Shown: positions 37,676 through 50,650, counted from the stretch's first letter. The stretch: 64,000 nt of DNA from Rattus norvegicus (GCF_036323735.1 NC_086032.1:56188599-56252598); one strand, 5' to 3'. A program made the numbers and translations. The notes: generated by a model from the letters alone, not told the origin.

Positions 37676-38525
37676 ATATCATTTTTTCACCTAAATGCAA
37701 AAAAAAATGTATGCAATAATGAAAAAAAAAGCCAATCTGCAGCTCCCGTTGACATCAATACTGAGGACTTACTGTGTTTGTGTGAAAGATAGTTTTGAAA
37801 AGACTGACTATTGTTTCATAACAAATCCAGGTGCTTATCTTAAAAGCAATGTTTAGCATAAAAACATCTTTGAAATTCTCCAGCACATTTAAAAGCATAC
37901 TACCTTTTAGATTATCTAGAGGAAAGCTCAGGTGTTCTATTACTTGTTTAGTTATATGCCATAATAAAACTGATTTTAATATAAGCTTGCTGCAAAAGGG
38001 AAAAAAAATCCAATTTCTAAGCTTGGCTCTCTGTTTCGTATCTACTTGGCCACATGAAACCTGGGTGCCTGTAAAGGCAGGATAATAACTAATCCTCTTT
38101 AGTGTTTAGCGACACTTAATCCTTTCTGGTACTTATCCTATTAACATTTTTTTCTCTTGTATTTAAATGCCAGTGCAGAGCACTCAAATTACTTGCATTT
38201 ATTTCCATGCTTCTGAATTTGCCCGTTAGAGAAAGTACATTCAGAAATGTTTGACTAAATATATGCATTTATCAGAGTCTATATTCATTTTCAAGAGCTT
38301 ATTCCACTTTAATGACTTGCAGCTTGGATACTTTAAGCTACCAACTTATGTTTATTATTATTTTGAACTATAAAAATCATATGCAAATAATATTAGCTCT
38401 TAAACCAGAACTCTATGAATTTTTATACACTTTGACAGACTTGAATTTACTCCAGGTAAATACTTCAAACGCTTTTCAACATTACTTTTATAAAGGACAT
38501 TATACAATGCATGTTATGGTTTGTT
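37676..38525. other. Unannotated AT-rich DNA
   Basis: No gene seen. The plus-strand frame at 37831-38085 has no recognisable domain. Confidence 0.4.
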
Positions 38526-38529
38526 TAGG

Positions 38530-38632
38530 GGGAAGAGTTGAGACCTGGTCTCATGCAGACCAAGCTGTTCTTGAACTCTTGATCCTTCTGCCTCCACACT
38601 ACAACTGCTATGATCGCACATATGTGCCACAA
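38530..38632 (-). mobile_element. Decayed B1-type SINE, antisense
   Basis: The plus strand keeps 'gagacctggtctcatgcaga', 'ttcttgaactcttgatcctt' and 'ctgcctccacactacaactg', the reverse complement of an old B1/proto-B1 monomer. Confidence 0.6.
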
Positions 38633-39033
38633 TGACTAGAAATTTTAACCTCTCAAGATAGTCCCGTGTTTGATTAGGCTAAACACTGATGTAAAAACAA
38701 GCAAAGCCCCAAGTCACATTATTTTAGATAAATAAAATCTTTTTTTCACTGCAGAATAGATTGTTTCAGATGAAATAGCAAATGTAGATCAAAAAGATAA
38801 AGTTCAATCTGTCGAGACTTGACCAGCTTCTAAAACTGTGACCTTCTGTCTGTAAACTATACCTCAGCCTCATTTTCTATGGATGCTCTTCCATTGAGTA
38901 CCAGATAACCACAGCTGGTTCAAACCAATATGCCATTTACCAGAAAGGAAGTAGGGAATATTTGTACCAACCCATACTCTCCTACATTAATTTTAATGTA
39001 ATTTTAATCACAAATTTATAATAGAGAAAATTG

Positions 39034-39236
39034 GGACCAGGGAAATGTCTCAGCAATTCAGAGTACTTGCTCTTCTTCCAGGAGACTCAGGTTAAATTTC
39101 TAAGGAATCAAAGTGTTATATAGTTCAGGTGAAATTTAATAACCTCCCATCCTCCAAGGGATCCAGATATGTACTTGGTGCACAGACATACATGCAGGCG
39201 TATCACCCATACATATAAAATGAATAAATCAAAGTT
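39034..39236 (+). mobile_element. B3 SINE
   Basis: Starts 'gggaccagggaaatgtctca', then box B-like 'ggagactcaggttaaatttc', then 'ccaagggatccagatatg', 'cagacatacatgcagg' and the tail 'tataaaatgaataaatcaaa'. The order is that of B3; it is moderately diverged. Confidence 0.75.
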
Positions 39237-39239
39237 TTA

Positions 39240-40090
39240 AACATGGAAATAAAAATGCTTAAAACCATTTAAAATTTTATGTGTTAATACTCAAAAAGAA
39301 TTGGATAGAAAACATTTTAGATTTTGGATGTTGGGATTACAGATATTCAATTAACAAAATCTACAACTGTTAAAATAAGCCTGAGCATTTTGAAATCTGC
39401 ATAACATGTAGTGTAATGAATTTTGGATAAGAGACACTGAACTTTTTATGTAAAATTCAACATTTCCATTAAGAAGAAAGAATGGGGAAGGAGAACAGAG
39501 AGAAAATAATGAATAGTTTTAATTGAACACACAATATTTTTGCACACAATGAAGCATTTGTCTAGGCATATATGAATGGGTGTATATATCTTGATTTCTA
39601 GTGTGTATCTTTATACATTAATGATTAAACAAGCTTATATAAATACCTATAATTATAATGTGGTGTTGCAGTTAATGAAACTTAGACTGAAGAAATTAAA
39701 CTTTTTATAAATTAGACAATTGCTAAGTCACAATTGTGAATTTAATTTTTTTAGCTTATATTTTTGCCAATACAAAAACCAGTCCAAGAAACTTACAATT
39801 TTGAAAAGTCAGCAGACCTATTTTCCATAATAAACTTCAATAATAAACGTCAATTCTTTTATTCTCAATAACTGTCATCTCATCAACATATACAATGGTA
39901 CCATCAGAATAAAACAGAAAACTTGGCAGCTATATATTGGGCAAAAATTCCAGAAGTAGCTAAAAAACATATATAACAAACTTGTGTCTAAACATGAAAA
40001 CATACTTACTTGTGTGGGAAGAATGTTAATAATGTGTGCTCTTCATATCCAACGTTTTAACTCCCATCCAGCAGACTCTAACAGAGTGAA
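39240..40090. other. Unannotated AT-rich DNA
   Basis: No feature I can support. Confidence 0.4.
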
Positions 40091-40091
40091 G

Positions 40092-40106
40092 GACACACAC
40101 ACACAC

Positions 40107-40194
<88 letters not shown>
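40092..40194. repeat. Compound microsatellite (AC)n(AG)n
   Basis: About 31 AC units with one GC interruption pass directly into about 20 AG units. Confidence 0.95.
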
Positions 40195-40198
<4 letters not shown>

Positions 40199-41207
40199 TA
40201 AAAACCATGCTTCTCATGGAGCAGCTTAGGTGACTCAGATAGAAAGCAGAAAGGCTACTGCAACCCAAATTTGGGTAAGAGGAGTAATTTCTGTTGGCAG
40301 AGAAAGTGGGATGACACTGTTTCTACCAGTCTGGGGTTGTCATCTTGATTTATTGTACCTGTTACCCCATCTATTCAGTAATACTGCAGAAGTCTTATAG
40401 AAGTATATAGGAAAATTATGTAGATATTAGAATAAATTATTCAATGAGTAATGTAACAAAAATGCTAAAAGAGTTAATATTAAACTTCACATTTAGCATA
40501 GTGAGATATGTCTATATTCTAGGCAGTCAAGAGGAGAAGACAGGAAGAGAGCGAGCACTCAGCTATAATACTGACATAAAGGTCAGCATGAACAGAGAGA
40601 GATGATGTCTCAGAAATATCTTGACTGTTTTAAAAGTATTGACTATATAGTATTTTGGTAGATACAGTGAGAATCCCTAAAACACATTGATAATCTAATT
40701 CTACAGCCATTATTTTTTGTTATATTACATGATGATATTAAGCACTAAATAGCATAAAAATGTTATAAGAAAAATGTAGAGACAAGTTTTTTTATCCTAG
40801 TGCCATGTAAATTGTTAGACAAAGTGGAAGAGGGAAAATATATAGAGGGAGAAAACACAAAGCAACATTCATATAAATATAAAAAACAGGCAACAGATAG
40901 GTAACTACCATAAAACAACACTTACCTGCAACTAATACTAGGAAATTCAGGAAACAAAAATAACTTACCTCTGCAGAGTTTATACATTATTTAACCAGCA
41001 CTTTGATTATAGTTCTCTAATATACATAGCTGAGAAACCATCCGTTTCCACTATTCTCAGTCAATAATTTTCTAGATACATTTTCAAGCAGTTTCAATTA
41101 ATTATGACGTATATACTTGTATCATCGTTCAAAATAAAACTATCTCCATGGAAATCATGTAGCTGTTAACTAGAAATGAAATGAGAAAGCAAAAACAAAA
41201 CTAAGTA
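40195..41207. other. Unannotated DNA
   Basis: No gene or clear repeat seen. Confidence 0.4.
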
Positions 41208-41420
41208 TCTTAGGTATGTTTTTATTGCAGTGAAGAGATGTTATGACCAAGGTGAATTATAAGAAAAGAGTTTATTGGGGTTTTCTGTCTAAATACTGAG
41301 TTCATGACCATCAGGACAAGGAACATGACACTAGAGCTGTAATTGAGCACACCTACTAATCCTTTCTAATCAGTTCCACCAATTGCAAGACAAGAGTTGC
41401 AATATGTAAACCTATAAAAA
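41208..41420 (+). repeat. Decayed rodent interspersed repeat
   Basis: 'tttttattgcagtgaagagatgttatgaccaaggtga', 'gagtttattggggtttt' and 'tgagcacacctactaatcct' follow the order of a common rodent MER-like repeat that begins with a 'ctgtgaacagacaccatgacc' type block. It is strongly diverged. Confidence 0.45.
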
Positions 41421-43979
41421 CTATTCTTATTCAAAATAACTTACTGAGCAGTGATTAAATTCACAATAGGATTAGAAAAGGATAAAACACACAAATCATT
41501 TATTGATCTAATACATTCCAATAATACCACTTTAGATACCAAATAACATACAGACACTTGGGAAGCAGTCAAGATCCAATGGTTATATAAAGTGATGAGA
41601 ATTAATTGCCACTCTTGACTTATTTAATGTTTATACAATAGTTCTTTGACTACTCAACATAGTCTCCCAGTTCCTTCTGAGCACATGGTTTCTGTCCAGT
41701 TCAACTGTGAAATTCTCAGTACATACTAAGATGTAAGCATTTCCAACAGCAGCTCATTAAATGCAGAAATTGTAAGACATGAATTTTGAGACAAGACCTG
41801 TACGTGCTTAAAAGATGACTATATACTTAAAATAACTACTGCCTGTCCTACAACCATTGTTCTCACAACCTGACCTATTTTTGCCATACTTGATTGTATC
41901 TGGAGATACTGACATTACTACTATAAGAAAGTTAACTCTGGTATATGGAGTAGTTCTACTTAACAAATGTTTGATTGGGCTTAATATAGAGCTATTATGA
42001 ATCTCTTCCTTCAACAAAGTGCAAGACATTGGACATATGACATATAGTGTGCCTTTTACAGATATTTCATATTAAAAGTTGAGATGGTAATTTTGTGTGT
42101 CAACTGAATGAACAGCAATAGAATAAGGCATGTAGCAAGGTATACTACGCCATTCTGGATTCCTGGTCTAGATGATCTTATGTCATATTTTCAGTATTTC
42201 AAAACTACTGTTTTGTGAAAGTGTTTTAATTTGACTTCATATATATGATGTATTTATTGGAATACATATAGGTATAGCTTGCATAAAAATATGTTGAATT
42301 GGTAACAGTCAAGTTTTACTCAGATTTGAACACTCTTATTACTGAAAAGAAAGTCATTTTTAACCTTACATCACCCTAGGAAGGATTAGTTTCCATGCTA
42401 CCTCTTCGCCTATATTAACTCTTTCCTTCTTGCATCCTCCAGTGATACTCTTTTTCACCTCCAAGAACCATGATCATCTGTATCTCCTTTAGTCTCCCCA
42501 CCCCCCACACACACAGTGGCCATCTCTATCCCATTCAAACAAAAACTGTGCCTGACATTTCCTTAAGACATTTAAAGCTATATTTAAAATTCAAACTGGG
42601 ACACATGTATGCCAGCCCACAAACAATTATAAACATGCAAATTCTGAGCAGCCTTATTTCCTACCAGTAAACTAAAAAAATATATATTTTATGACAAAGG
42701 GAAGCAATAGCTCATCATCTCAAGTTTGGGGAAAATATGTAAGAATAGAAAAATGCAATTAAGTAGTTTCACAAGTGATAATAGCATTCAACTTGATATC
42801 CCCTTGGAACATCTTAACAATCAAAATTCAGACTCTTGAAAAAGCCAAATTATTTTTTTGTCCCAATTGGCTTGCTATCTTGGTATCTTTCTTTATCCGG
42901 CTGCAGACAAATATAAATGGGGTGCATCTAAAAATTCCACAGATACGCAAATTGAAACCTCTTGTCTGAAACAATAATTACTGCCTTTGCCAAAGAAACA
43001 TGATTTAGCTTGCTGCAGCTTTCTTTATCTCTTTGTAATAAAAAAAGTATGTGTTCCTTAGAACGAGCTCAAAGAAGGAATTTCTATAATAAAAACTGGC
43101 TGATAGAAGTGAAAATGACTAAAATGTGAGGATGCCATTGCCAACTCTGAACCCAATGATTTACCCAGGGACTGTTTGATGGAAATAGAATCACTTTCCT
43201 CAAAGGAAAAACCCTAAGATGATGAATGAGAAAAAAGATAACTTATCAACTGTTAGTGCACATGCAAGTTATTGTCATACTTAAATACGGGATGAAGTTC
43301 AGGTCTGGTACTAACTAGCTAGTTGGTGGATAAGTGGCAAAACTGTCTGTGGAAGTTTATTTGCATACAGGCCGTGGGGCTTAACGAGGGTGTGGCTCTA
43401 AGGAACTTCTGCATCACTAGAGAAACTGAGAGTGATGCTCAGTGGAATGCAGTGGGCTAACCTATGCCAAATAGGCCTAAAAGGAAAACGTGTCATACAG
43501 AAGGCCAGGGAACATAAATGGATAAAAAGATTGTCTTCCTCAACATGTTTAAATGTAATTCATTTTTCTTTTAGAAATCTATGTTTTTCCATTCCATGTA
43601 TATTTTCATAAAACGTTTGCCAGTTTCCTTAGAGTAGTTTCATAGAAAAGAATCTGATACAATCTTCAACAATTTCCATAAAATTTCTAGTGTGTACTGA
43701 ACACAGGAAAGAGGACTCAAATGTATTGTACTGAACAGGGAAGTCAGAAGCCCTGATCTTCTTTAGCTTCATTCCGGTGATAAGAAATTACTTTTAAAAT
43801 AATTATAAAATCAATACAAAGTTATCCATTTTAAAAGGCTATGAAGGTAGAAGTGCAGGATCCCATGGAAGAATAAAATAAAGGAAATGAATTTCATTAG
43901 GAGGTTAGCAAAGGTTATTCTGTAAGGCCATTGGGAAGGAATGTGGATATAATTTAATTAAATATTTATACTTCCACAA
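41421..43979. other. Unannotated AT-rich DNA
   Basis: No gene, RNA or identifiable repeat in about 2.5 kb on either strand. Short open frames lack any recognisable feature. Confidence 0.4.
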
Positions 43980-44310
43980 TTTAATACGTATATATGATGC
44001 ACCTTGGTCACAATCATTTCAATCTCCTCTGTTCTACTTACATCTCCATAACTCTTTTTTAGTCCCATTTAGTTCTCATCCTACGTTGAGACATATTATG
44101 GTGTTTTGTTGTTGTTGTTTTGTTTTCCATTGTTTGTTTTGTCTTGTTTCTTTTGCTTTGTTTTTGGCACACTAAGTTTAATCATGAAAACACATATGGA
44201 TCACATGAATATGAATACGAAGCTATCCACTTGAGCATGAATAACCTACCAGTGGTTACAGAACTGAAGACCTACCATCCTTCAGTAGCCCTCCGAGGCT
44301 ACTAACTTTG
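43980..44310. mobile_element. Old L1 3' UTR-like fragment
   Basis: A TTG/TTTTG-rich stretch at 44103-44165 is followed by 'gaagctatccacttgagcatgaataacctacca', a block typical of old rodent L1 3' regions. Orientation was not settled. Confidence 0.4.
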
Positions 44311-45072
44311 ACTTCCTAATTGATCATACAGTGTAACTTCCTCTTAAATATTTGTACTTAAAAGCATAGAAATAATTTGTTTTAAGTTTATAGTAATAGG
44401 AAAAAGCATTAACATAAAATTATTTTATGACTTTTAAAATATAATAAACTTAATTTGACTATTCATAAATAGAATTTGATTCAGACCCATGCTCATTCAT
44501 TCATATAGAAAATTCATATTGAATCTTTTGTGACTGGAATTGAAGACACTTTTTTCTGCTGTTTTCTTGCTATTGATAGACTTCGACATTTAAAATGAAA
44601 CTGTGTAATGCACAAAGCTTTCAATATTTTCCATATAGCTCTTTATAGAAAGTATTTATTAATGCATGGTTTAGAATTTCAAATGTCTCCATAAAGAGTT
44701 CCCCATGATCTAAACGAAAAGCTGTTTTAAAACTAGGGTGCAGCTTGACTAGATTGATATTTTAAAAAACAACATTAGAGGTAATAGTGGAAGGTGGGAG
44801 CACAAAGATTGCAAGAGACAGAGGCTTAGGACATCTGTCATTAAATAACGTCACCTAAACATGACAGGGAAAATGCGTGAATGCACTCTAATCAATGAGA
44901 TTGTCTGAAAAGACCAGCATAACGACAACTCCAGCCAACTTGTGAAGGAAACGACACAAGGTTCCAACCCTAAGTGAACGGCAACAAAGAGTGAATGTCT
45001 GAAGCCAGTGGGGCAATCTATTTCCTCCAGCAATGAGCTCACACATAAACACTATTTATATTAAACTCTTCA
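44311..45072. other. Unannotated DNA
   Basis: No gene seen. It includes one copy of a 36-bp sequence repeated 1 kb downstream (44518-44553). Confidence 0.4.
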
Positions 45073-45182
45073 TACTGTCTTGTCCTTTTCCTCTCCTTTT
45101 CCTTCTACTTCTTTCTCCCCATCTTCCTCTCCAACATATCCTTTGTTTCCCTGTCCTTCTCCTTCTCTTGATCTCTTTCCTG
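45073..45182. repeat. Pyrimidine-rich tract
   Basis: About 110 bp of mostly CTT, CCT and TTC units on the plus strand, with few purines. The Lys/Arg-rich minus-strand frame at 45250-45056 is a by-product. Confidence 0.8.
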
Positions 45183-45431
45183 TTCCATAAGGAGTAATTT
45201 CTTTCTTTATGGATGCAGACTGAAGATCTGTTAAAGCAGACTGGCATCACAAATAATATAGTAAATAATAAAACCCAAGGACAATTTTTATAATGGTATT
45301 TCTCAAAAAAGTCCTTATTACATTTTTAGTTCAGATACTATCATAGGTATTATATAAACAAAGATCAATTAAACTTACAATATTTTTTATTTAGGTGGCC
45401 ATATTTGTATGTCTCTGCCCTCCCTGCCCCC

Positions 45432-45434
<3 letters not shown>

Positions 45435-45481
<47 letters not shown>
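45435..45481. repeat. (GT)n microsatellite
   Basis: About 23 GT units at the tail side of the adjacent B3 SINE. Confidence 0.95.
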
Positions 45482-45485
<4 letters not shown>

Positions 45486-45486
<1 letters not shown>

Positions 45487-45655
45487 GATGTATGAAGGTG
45501 CCCAAGAAGGCTAGAAAAGGGCATTGAATCTTCTGTGACTGGAATTGAAGACACTTTTGAATATGTTATTCAAAACATATTGCTAGGAACCAAACTCCTC
45601 TGTACTAGGAATAAGCTCTATCACGTGGTTGAGCCATCTCTTCAGAACCTAGTGT
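45486..45655 (-). mobile_element. B3 SINE, antisense
   Basis: The plus strand reads 'gaaggtgcccaagaaggcta', 'agggcattgaatcttctgtg', 'ttgctaggaaccaaactcct' and 'gttgagccatctcttcagaa', the reverse complement of B3 from tail to head. The GT tract lies where B3 tails often carry one. Confidence 0.75.
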
Positions 45656-47157
45656 ATTCTAATCTCTCAATATGCATATAGTATATTTGATATAAATTGT
45701 TCCTAGGCTATTCACAGATGTTTTAGCCCTTACTTTAGAACCCCTTTTAGAGAATAAATGAACGATGTCTTTATAAAGAACTCAAAATTGGTTTTCAACT
45801 CCTAGGGTTTAAGTTATCTTTCAATTTCTAAGTTTTTTTGTTTGGTTGTTTATTTGGTTTTGGTTTTGGTTTTGTAGTTGTTGTTTGGCTTTGGGTGAGT
45901 ACATTTTTGTTATTTTTTTAGGATTTTTTGTTTTAATCTTGGATATAATGATCTGAAACAGACCTGCCTGTTTATCAACACAGGAAACATTAAGATACAG
46001 AGCACTGAAATCATTGTGGGGGATTTCAGGAATGACAGAGATAAAGCAAATTTAAAAAAAAAAAACTTTTCGCCTATAAAATAAGCAAAGTATGGTGGAT
46101 GAACCACAGGGACACTAAAGAGAAAGATCACAGATATTTCCCAAAATACTAACTTTCACATCAGAGAAGTTCTTATCTCCATTTTTTCTTCATTTAAAAC
46201 CAAGGAGAAAGACGGGGAGGTGGGGGAATGTCTCTGGCAGTCTTAAACACTAAACGAAAGGCACATTGACTACAAGAATACCTGTAGTGCACTATTTATA
46301 TATTTGCTTTGTTTCTATAATTATATTCAACTTCTCAAAAGTTGATCACAGTCTTTCATTTTGAAAAATGAATGAAGTTTTCCCTTAAGGTAAACTTGAC
46401 AAGGTGAAAATAAATGAGTTGATTTATGAGAAAGAAAAACTTACTTCAGTTGGCATGCAGAACTGAAAAATCCAGACCAACTGCAGTTGAAAAATATTTC
46501 ATTATGTGATGATGTCTTATGATTCTTTTGGTGACACATAAGTCTGAGTGTTCTCATTTATTTGACTTGTGTTTTGAATAATATAAACTTAGGACAAATA
46601 GAGATTTCCCAGAACATGATAGCAACTACCTTTCTCTCCAGTAGCATAATCCTCTATTCAATTAGTATGCATACATAGGAGGTTTCTATTGAAGTTCAAC
46701 AAACCGCCACACATTTACTTGTTTAGCAGACGAGCTGTATTTTACCTTCCAGCTGGAGGGGTCAGGACTCTTGAACTCCAAGTGTTGCTGGGATGAATTC
46801 CCCATGAAGATCCAGGAGGTAATTTATATACTTGGCAATCCCTGGTGCGCTTTCATTCTTTGGCTTCACGCCATGCAAACTATGACCTTTGGTTTTGTAC
46901 TCATAATTCTTCATAATTACATTGACCAACTAAAATAAAGAAAGTCTGCCCAACCAACGAGACAAGAGATGTCATTTATAACAAGTTTGTTTTGTAATAA
47001 ATGGGAATATAAAACATCTAAAGAATCATTTAAGATATTGATATTGTTCAGGCATCATAGTCTATGTACCACATTATACCCTTGAACACATAAACTTTAA
47101 AAGGCCCCACTTGATCTTTACACCAACATGAAATCTACCTCAGTATGATCTGTCTTG

Positions 47158-47159
<2 letters not shown>
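45656..47159. other. Unannotated DNA
   Basis: No gene or clear repeat. A T/G-rich run (45833-45895) and a short A-run near 46050 are the only simple features. Confidence 0.4.
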
Positions 47160-47160
<1 letters not shown>

Positions 47161-47208
<48 letters not shown>

Positions 47209-47228
47209 TATATGTATATACATATATA
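47161..47228. repeat. (TA)n microsatellite
   Basis: About 20 perfect TA units followed by imperfect ones with single C or G changes. Confidence 0.95.
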
Positions 47229-48055
47229 TTTAAAATTAGGAGCTATTATTTATTTTTCTAATTCTTAAAGGAAAAACATGTTCTCTTCAGTCATGTTCTT
47301 CAGTGTTCTAAGGAAATCCTTGTAAATACCTTTAAATCTTGTTCATATTTATGCCTAGTTTGTACATTTTATTGGTGTTTGTTGATTTCAGGAAACTGAA
47401 TAAGTCTTTTCTTTTGTTTTGATTTAATTGGTTTTGTCACATTTATTATGGGCATATAAAATAGATTGTCTTTTCTAAGTTTTATCACACTTACTTTTTT
47501 GAAATGTTTGTAAATTCTAAAACTTTTCTGACTAGATTTAGGACCCTGTAGGTATAGTATCTCATTATCTACAATCACAGATGCCTTCTTTTTTTCTATT
47601 TGTAGCTATTCTATTCCTTTCTTTTCTTTAATATCTGGCTAGAATGTCAAGACCAATATTGAGTGAGTAGAGTAAACATTCTTGTGAAACTTCTGATTTG
47701 ATTTTAGTTTTATCCTGATTACTGTAATGTGCCTATTTTTGTATTTTACACCTTTGATTATGTTGAGAGATGCTTCTTTAATTCTCTGTTTCCTTCAGGA
47801 CCTTCAGTATGAGGGGTGTTGAACTAGGTGGAAGGCCCTTTCTGTATTACTAAAAGAATCTGATTTGTGTCCTTAATTCTATTTATGAACCATATCACAT
47901 TTATTAAATTTTCATATGTTGAACCATCTGTGCATCCTTGAAATGAAGCCAATATGCGCATGATGTATCATTTTTTAAAGTGTACTTTGTTCACAAGTAA
48001 TTTAATTAGTATTCATGTATGGGGAGTGTTTTTTCCAAAGAAACTGACTTGTAAT

Positions 48056-48073
48056 TTGTGTGTGTGTGTGCTT

Positions 48074-48131
<58 letters not shown>
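48056..48131. repeat. Compound microsatellite (TG)n(AG)n
   Basis: About 20 TG units with one 'ct' interruption, then about 16 AG units, inside the old L1 fragment. Confidence 0.95.
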
Positions 48132-48134
<3 letters not shown>

Positions 48135-48582
48135 CTTTACTCATTTAGTTTCAGATTAATCGGTTCATAACATGAGTTTTGTATTTTTGTTACACTTTCT
48201 ATTCATTACTATTTATTCTCTTTTAGGATCTAGCATCATTTAGCAAGGAACCTATCCATCTCTGGGCTCCATTTTCTTGCAAGATACATTCCTGCTTATT
48301 TGCTTCCATTGCTCCTTATGTTTCCATAGTGTGAGCCCGTTTGTTTAATTTCTGTAAACCACACCTGTCTACAAATTAGTCTCTTTCTTCTAGATTTTCA
48401 ACCTTACTGGAATATAAATTTCTGAAGTATTTCAAAATGACATTTTGGCTTTCTCTGATATTTTCTATAATATCTACCTTTTTTTTTCTTAAGTTCAATC
48501 CATCTTTCTGTTTTGATTAATTTATCTAAGGGTTAACCATTCAATTTTAATTCAAAGAGTCAATTTTCCTTGACTACTGTAC

Positions 48583-48644
48583 TTAGTTGCTTCTATTTTT
48601 TTTTCTTTTTTTCTTTTTTTCGGGGCTGGGGATTAGTTGCTTCT
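48583..48644 (-). mobile_element. Severely truncated ID element with target-site duplication
   Basis: Only the last few bases of ID remain (plus strand 'tttttttcggggctgggga', about 38 bp with its tail, 48595-48632). The exact 12-mer ttagttgcttct flanks it at 48583-48594 and 48633-48644. Confidence 0.8.
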
Positions 48645-48717
48645 CTTTTATTAATTTTTTTATGAGAATACCCTTACTAAACATATTCTTCTTTAACTTG
48701 AATTGTGTTCTAAAAGG

Positions 48718-49130
48718 TATTCAAGATCCACAGGAAGGTCAACAAAGTCAACAAGTCTGTGCTGTTGAGGGCTTAGAGACTGGACCACCAACAAAATAAT
48801 ATACAGAGGCTGGACCCTGGACCTAGGCCCCCCAGTACATATGTAGTACAAGATGTTTAGCTCAGTCTTCATGTGAGTACCAAACCACTGGATCAGGGAC
48901 TAACCCAAAAACTGTTTCCTGTCTGTAGTATATGTTCTCCTAGATGGGCTACCTTGTCTGAACTCAGTGGGAGAGTGTACACCTAGCCCCTTAAAGACTT
49001 GAAATGCCAGGGTTTGGAAATGGCTGGGATTAAGGGGGTTCCATCTTCTCAGAGGTGAAGAGGAAGGTGAGAGATTGTAGTAGAAGCTGACTAGCAATAG
49101 GGACAGCCACCAGCATATAAAGTAAGAAAA
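48718..49130 (+). mobile_element. Old L1 (Lx-type) 3' UTR, plus strand
   Basis: Blocks 'gaccaccaacaaaataatat', 'ggctggaccctggacctagg', 'ttcatgtgagtaccaaacca', 'ctgtctgtagtatatgttct', 'cttgtctgaactcagtggga' and 'ttctcagaggtgaagaggaa' follow the Lx 3' UTR order and end in an A-run at 49125. Confidence 0.8.
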
Positions 49131-50266
49131 AAAACCCAGAAGTATTAACCAAAGGTTCTCAAATTCTAGTTATTGGTTTATTTTCAATATATGTTAGTAC
49201 CACATAAGAAATTTTATTACACACCAATACAACTAGATTTTTCCAACTGTTTATAGTGAAAAACATTTCAGAAAAGCACAAATTATGTAATTATATAATA
49301 TTCTTATTTTTATTTGGTATTTTTTCATACCTTTCATAAAGATTGTGGGAAAAATGTCTTTTGTGAGAAATAGAAAACAACATCATATGTAGAGATCATC
49401 ACAAAAGCAAATTCTTGTCATTATCATCTGTTTACTCTACTGAATTTGTCTTCACCAGATGGACAGCACTGAATTTAATTAGGTAAAAAGAAATCATGTC
49501 AGAAATGCATAATTTCTTCCATAAAATAATTGTTCTGGGATGCCTTTACCTTGACTTATATTTTTTATGAGTACTTGATCAAAGTATAAAATCATATTTT
49601 ATTCATATATAAATTATATATATATGGAGAGATGCATATTTAATTCTTATACATGAAAACCCAACTCCCATAAGGCATAAGGTTATCTCACTAGTACTAT
49701 ATTCAAATATGCTCATTATATATAATTCCAAATATTCTTCACCTCTATCAACTCAAATAAATCACAATAACATTTTTCTAAGACCAAAAATAGCCTCACA
49801 ATTGTTTTCTCTGATTCTTATTTGTTCATCACCAGATATTCAGCTACAATAAGCTAGATGGGTTCTTTGCAATATCTTATCAACCATTTTATTAGCTCAA
49901 AGAAGACTCAATAGATTTTCTAATTATTATAAGTAAAATTCAGAGTATCAGAGATTAAAAGGCTTAGTGTAATCTTCAGTGACACATAATTACTTTGACG
50001 TATAAGCTACTGCTGTCCAAGATTAACATGACTGCTAATTAAAACAGGGAAAACACGTTTCCTCTATTAAAGATCTATGAAAGAGGAAATATTTGAACTG
50101 CATTCAACTGCATCCAACAGGACCATCAAAAGGGGGAAGGAAGAAGATGGTTTATGAGAAGTTGTGTAAAGAAAATTTATAGACTGCAAGAGGAGGTTTG
50201 GTTTTATTTGATGTCAAACTTGGCTTCTACATTAGGATGTTTTCACTTATATGTTTATTTTTTTAG
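49131..50266. other. Unannotated AT-rich DNA
   Basis: No gene or identifiable repeat. Confidence 0.4.
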
Positions 50267-50272
50267 TCAAAT
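50267..50272. repeat. 6-bp target duplication of the IAP-like provirus (left)
   Basis: tcaaat directly before the left LTR; the same hexamer directly follows the right LTR at 56027-56032. Six bases is the usual length for class II retroviruses of this group. Confidence 0.9.
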
Positions 50273-50650
50273 TGTCCCGCGCTATCGTCTCGCCAGCAGG
50301 AACTCATGCGTGGACACCAGGATCCTTCTGTAGCAAAGCGTTTATTACATCCTGAAGAGGAGAACCGGGGCCCCAGCATGGCGTGGCTTATATACACCCT
50401 AGCGTGGCACATCCACACCTGATTGGTCGCTTACCCATGATCTCATAGGCACGCCCCGGAGTGGGCAAAGACCTGGCATGAAGACACTCTTGCACATGTG
50501 CACACAGCTAACTTCCTGAAAGGAAGTCGGGCTGGTGAAGCGGAAGCCAGCACCATCTTGTAATGGTGAATGCTCTCCCGGCTTTCCACGTGGGGCACAG
50601 TGGAAGCCACCACCATCTTGTGGTGGCGAATGTTATTGTGGCTTTCCACA
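50273..50650 (-). repeat. 3' LTR of the IAP-like provirus
   Basis: Plus strand runs from tgtcccgcgctatcg to gctttccaca, so the sense LTR has TG...CA ends. It differs from the 5' LTR at about 23 positions by hand count. Most differences are transitions at CpG sites that are lost here and kept in the 5' LTR. Confidence 0.95.

Larger units (their letters stand above)
47280..48716 (-). mobile_element. Old L1 ORF2 fragment, antisense
   Basis: The plus strand contains 'catatgttgaaccatctgtg' and 'gcatccttgaaatgaagcc', the reverse complement of a conserved L1 RT stretch, with other RT blocks on both sides (such as 'atttatctaagggttaacca' near 48524). All frames are broken. A TG/AG microsatellite and a truncated ID were inserted or grew later. 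Confidence 0.75.

Noticed and set aside
45056..45250. Lys/Arg-rich minus-strand frame
   Set aside because: It is translation of a pyrimidine-rich tract.
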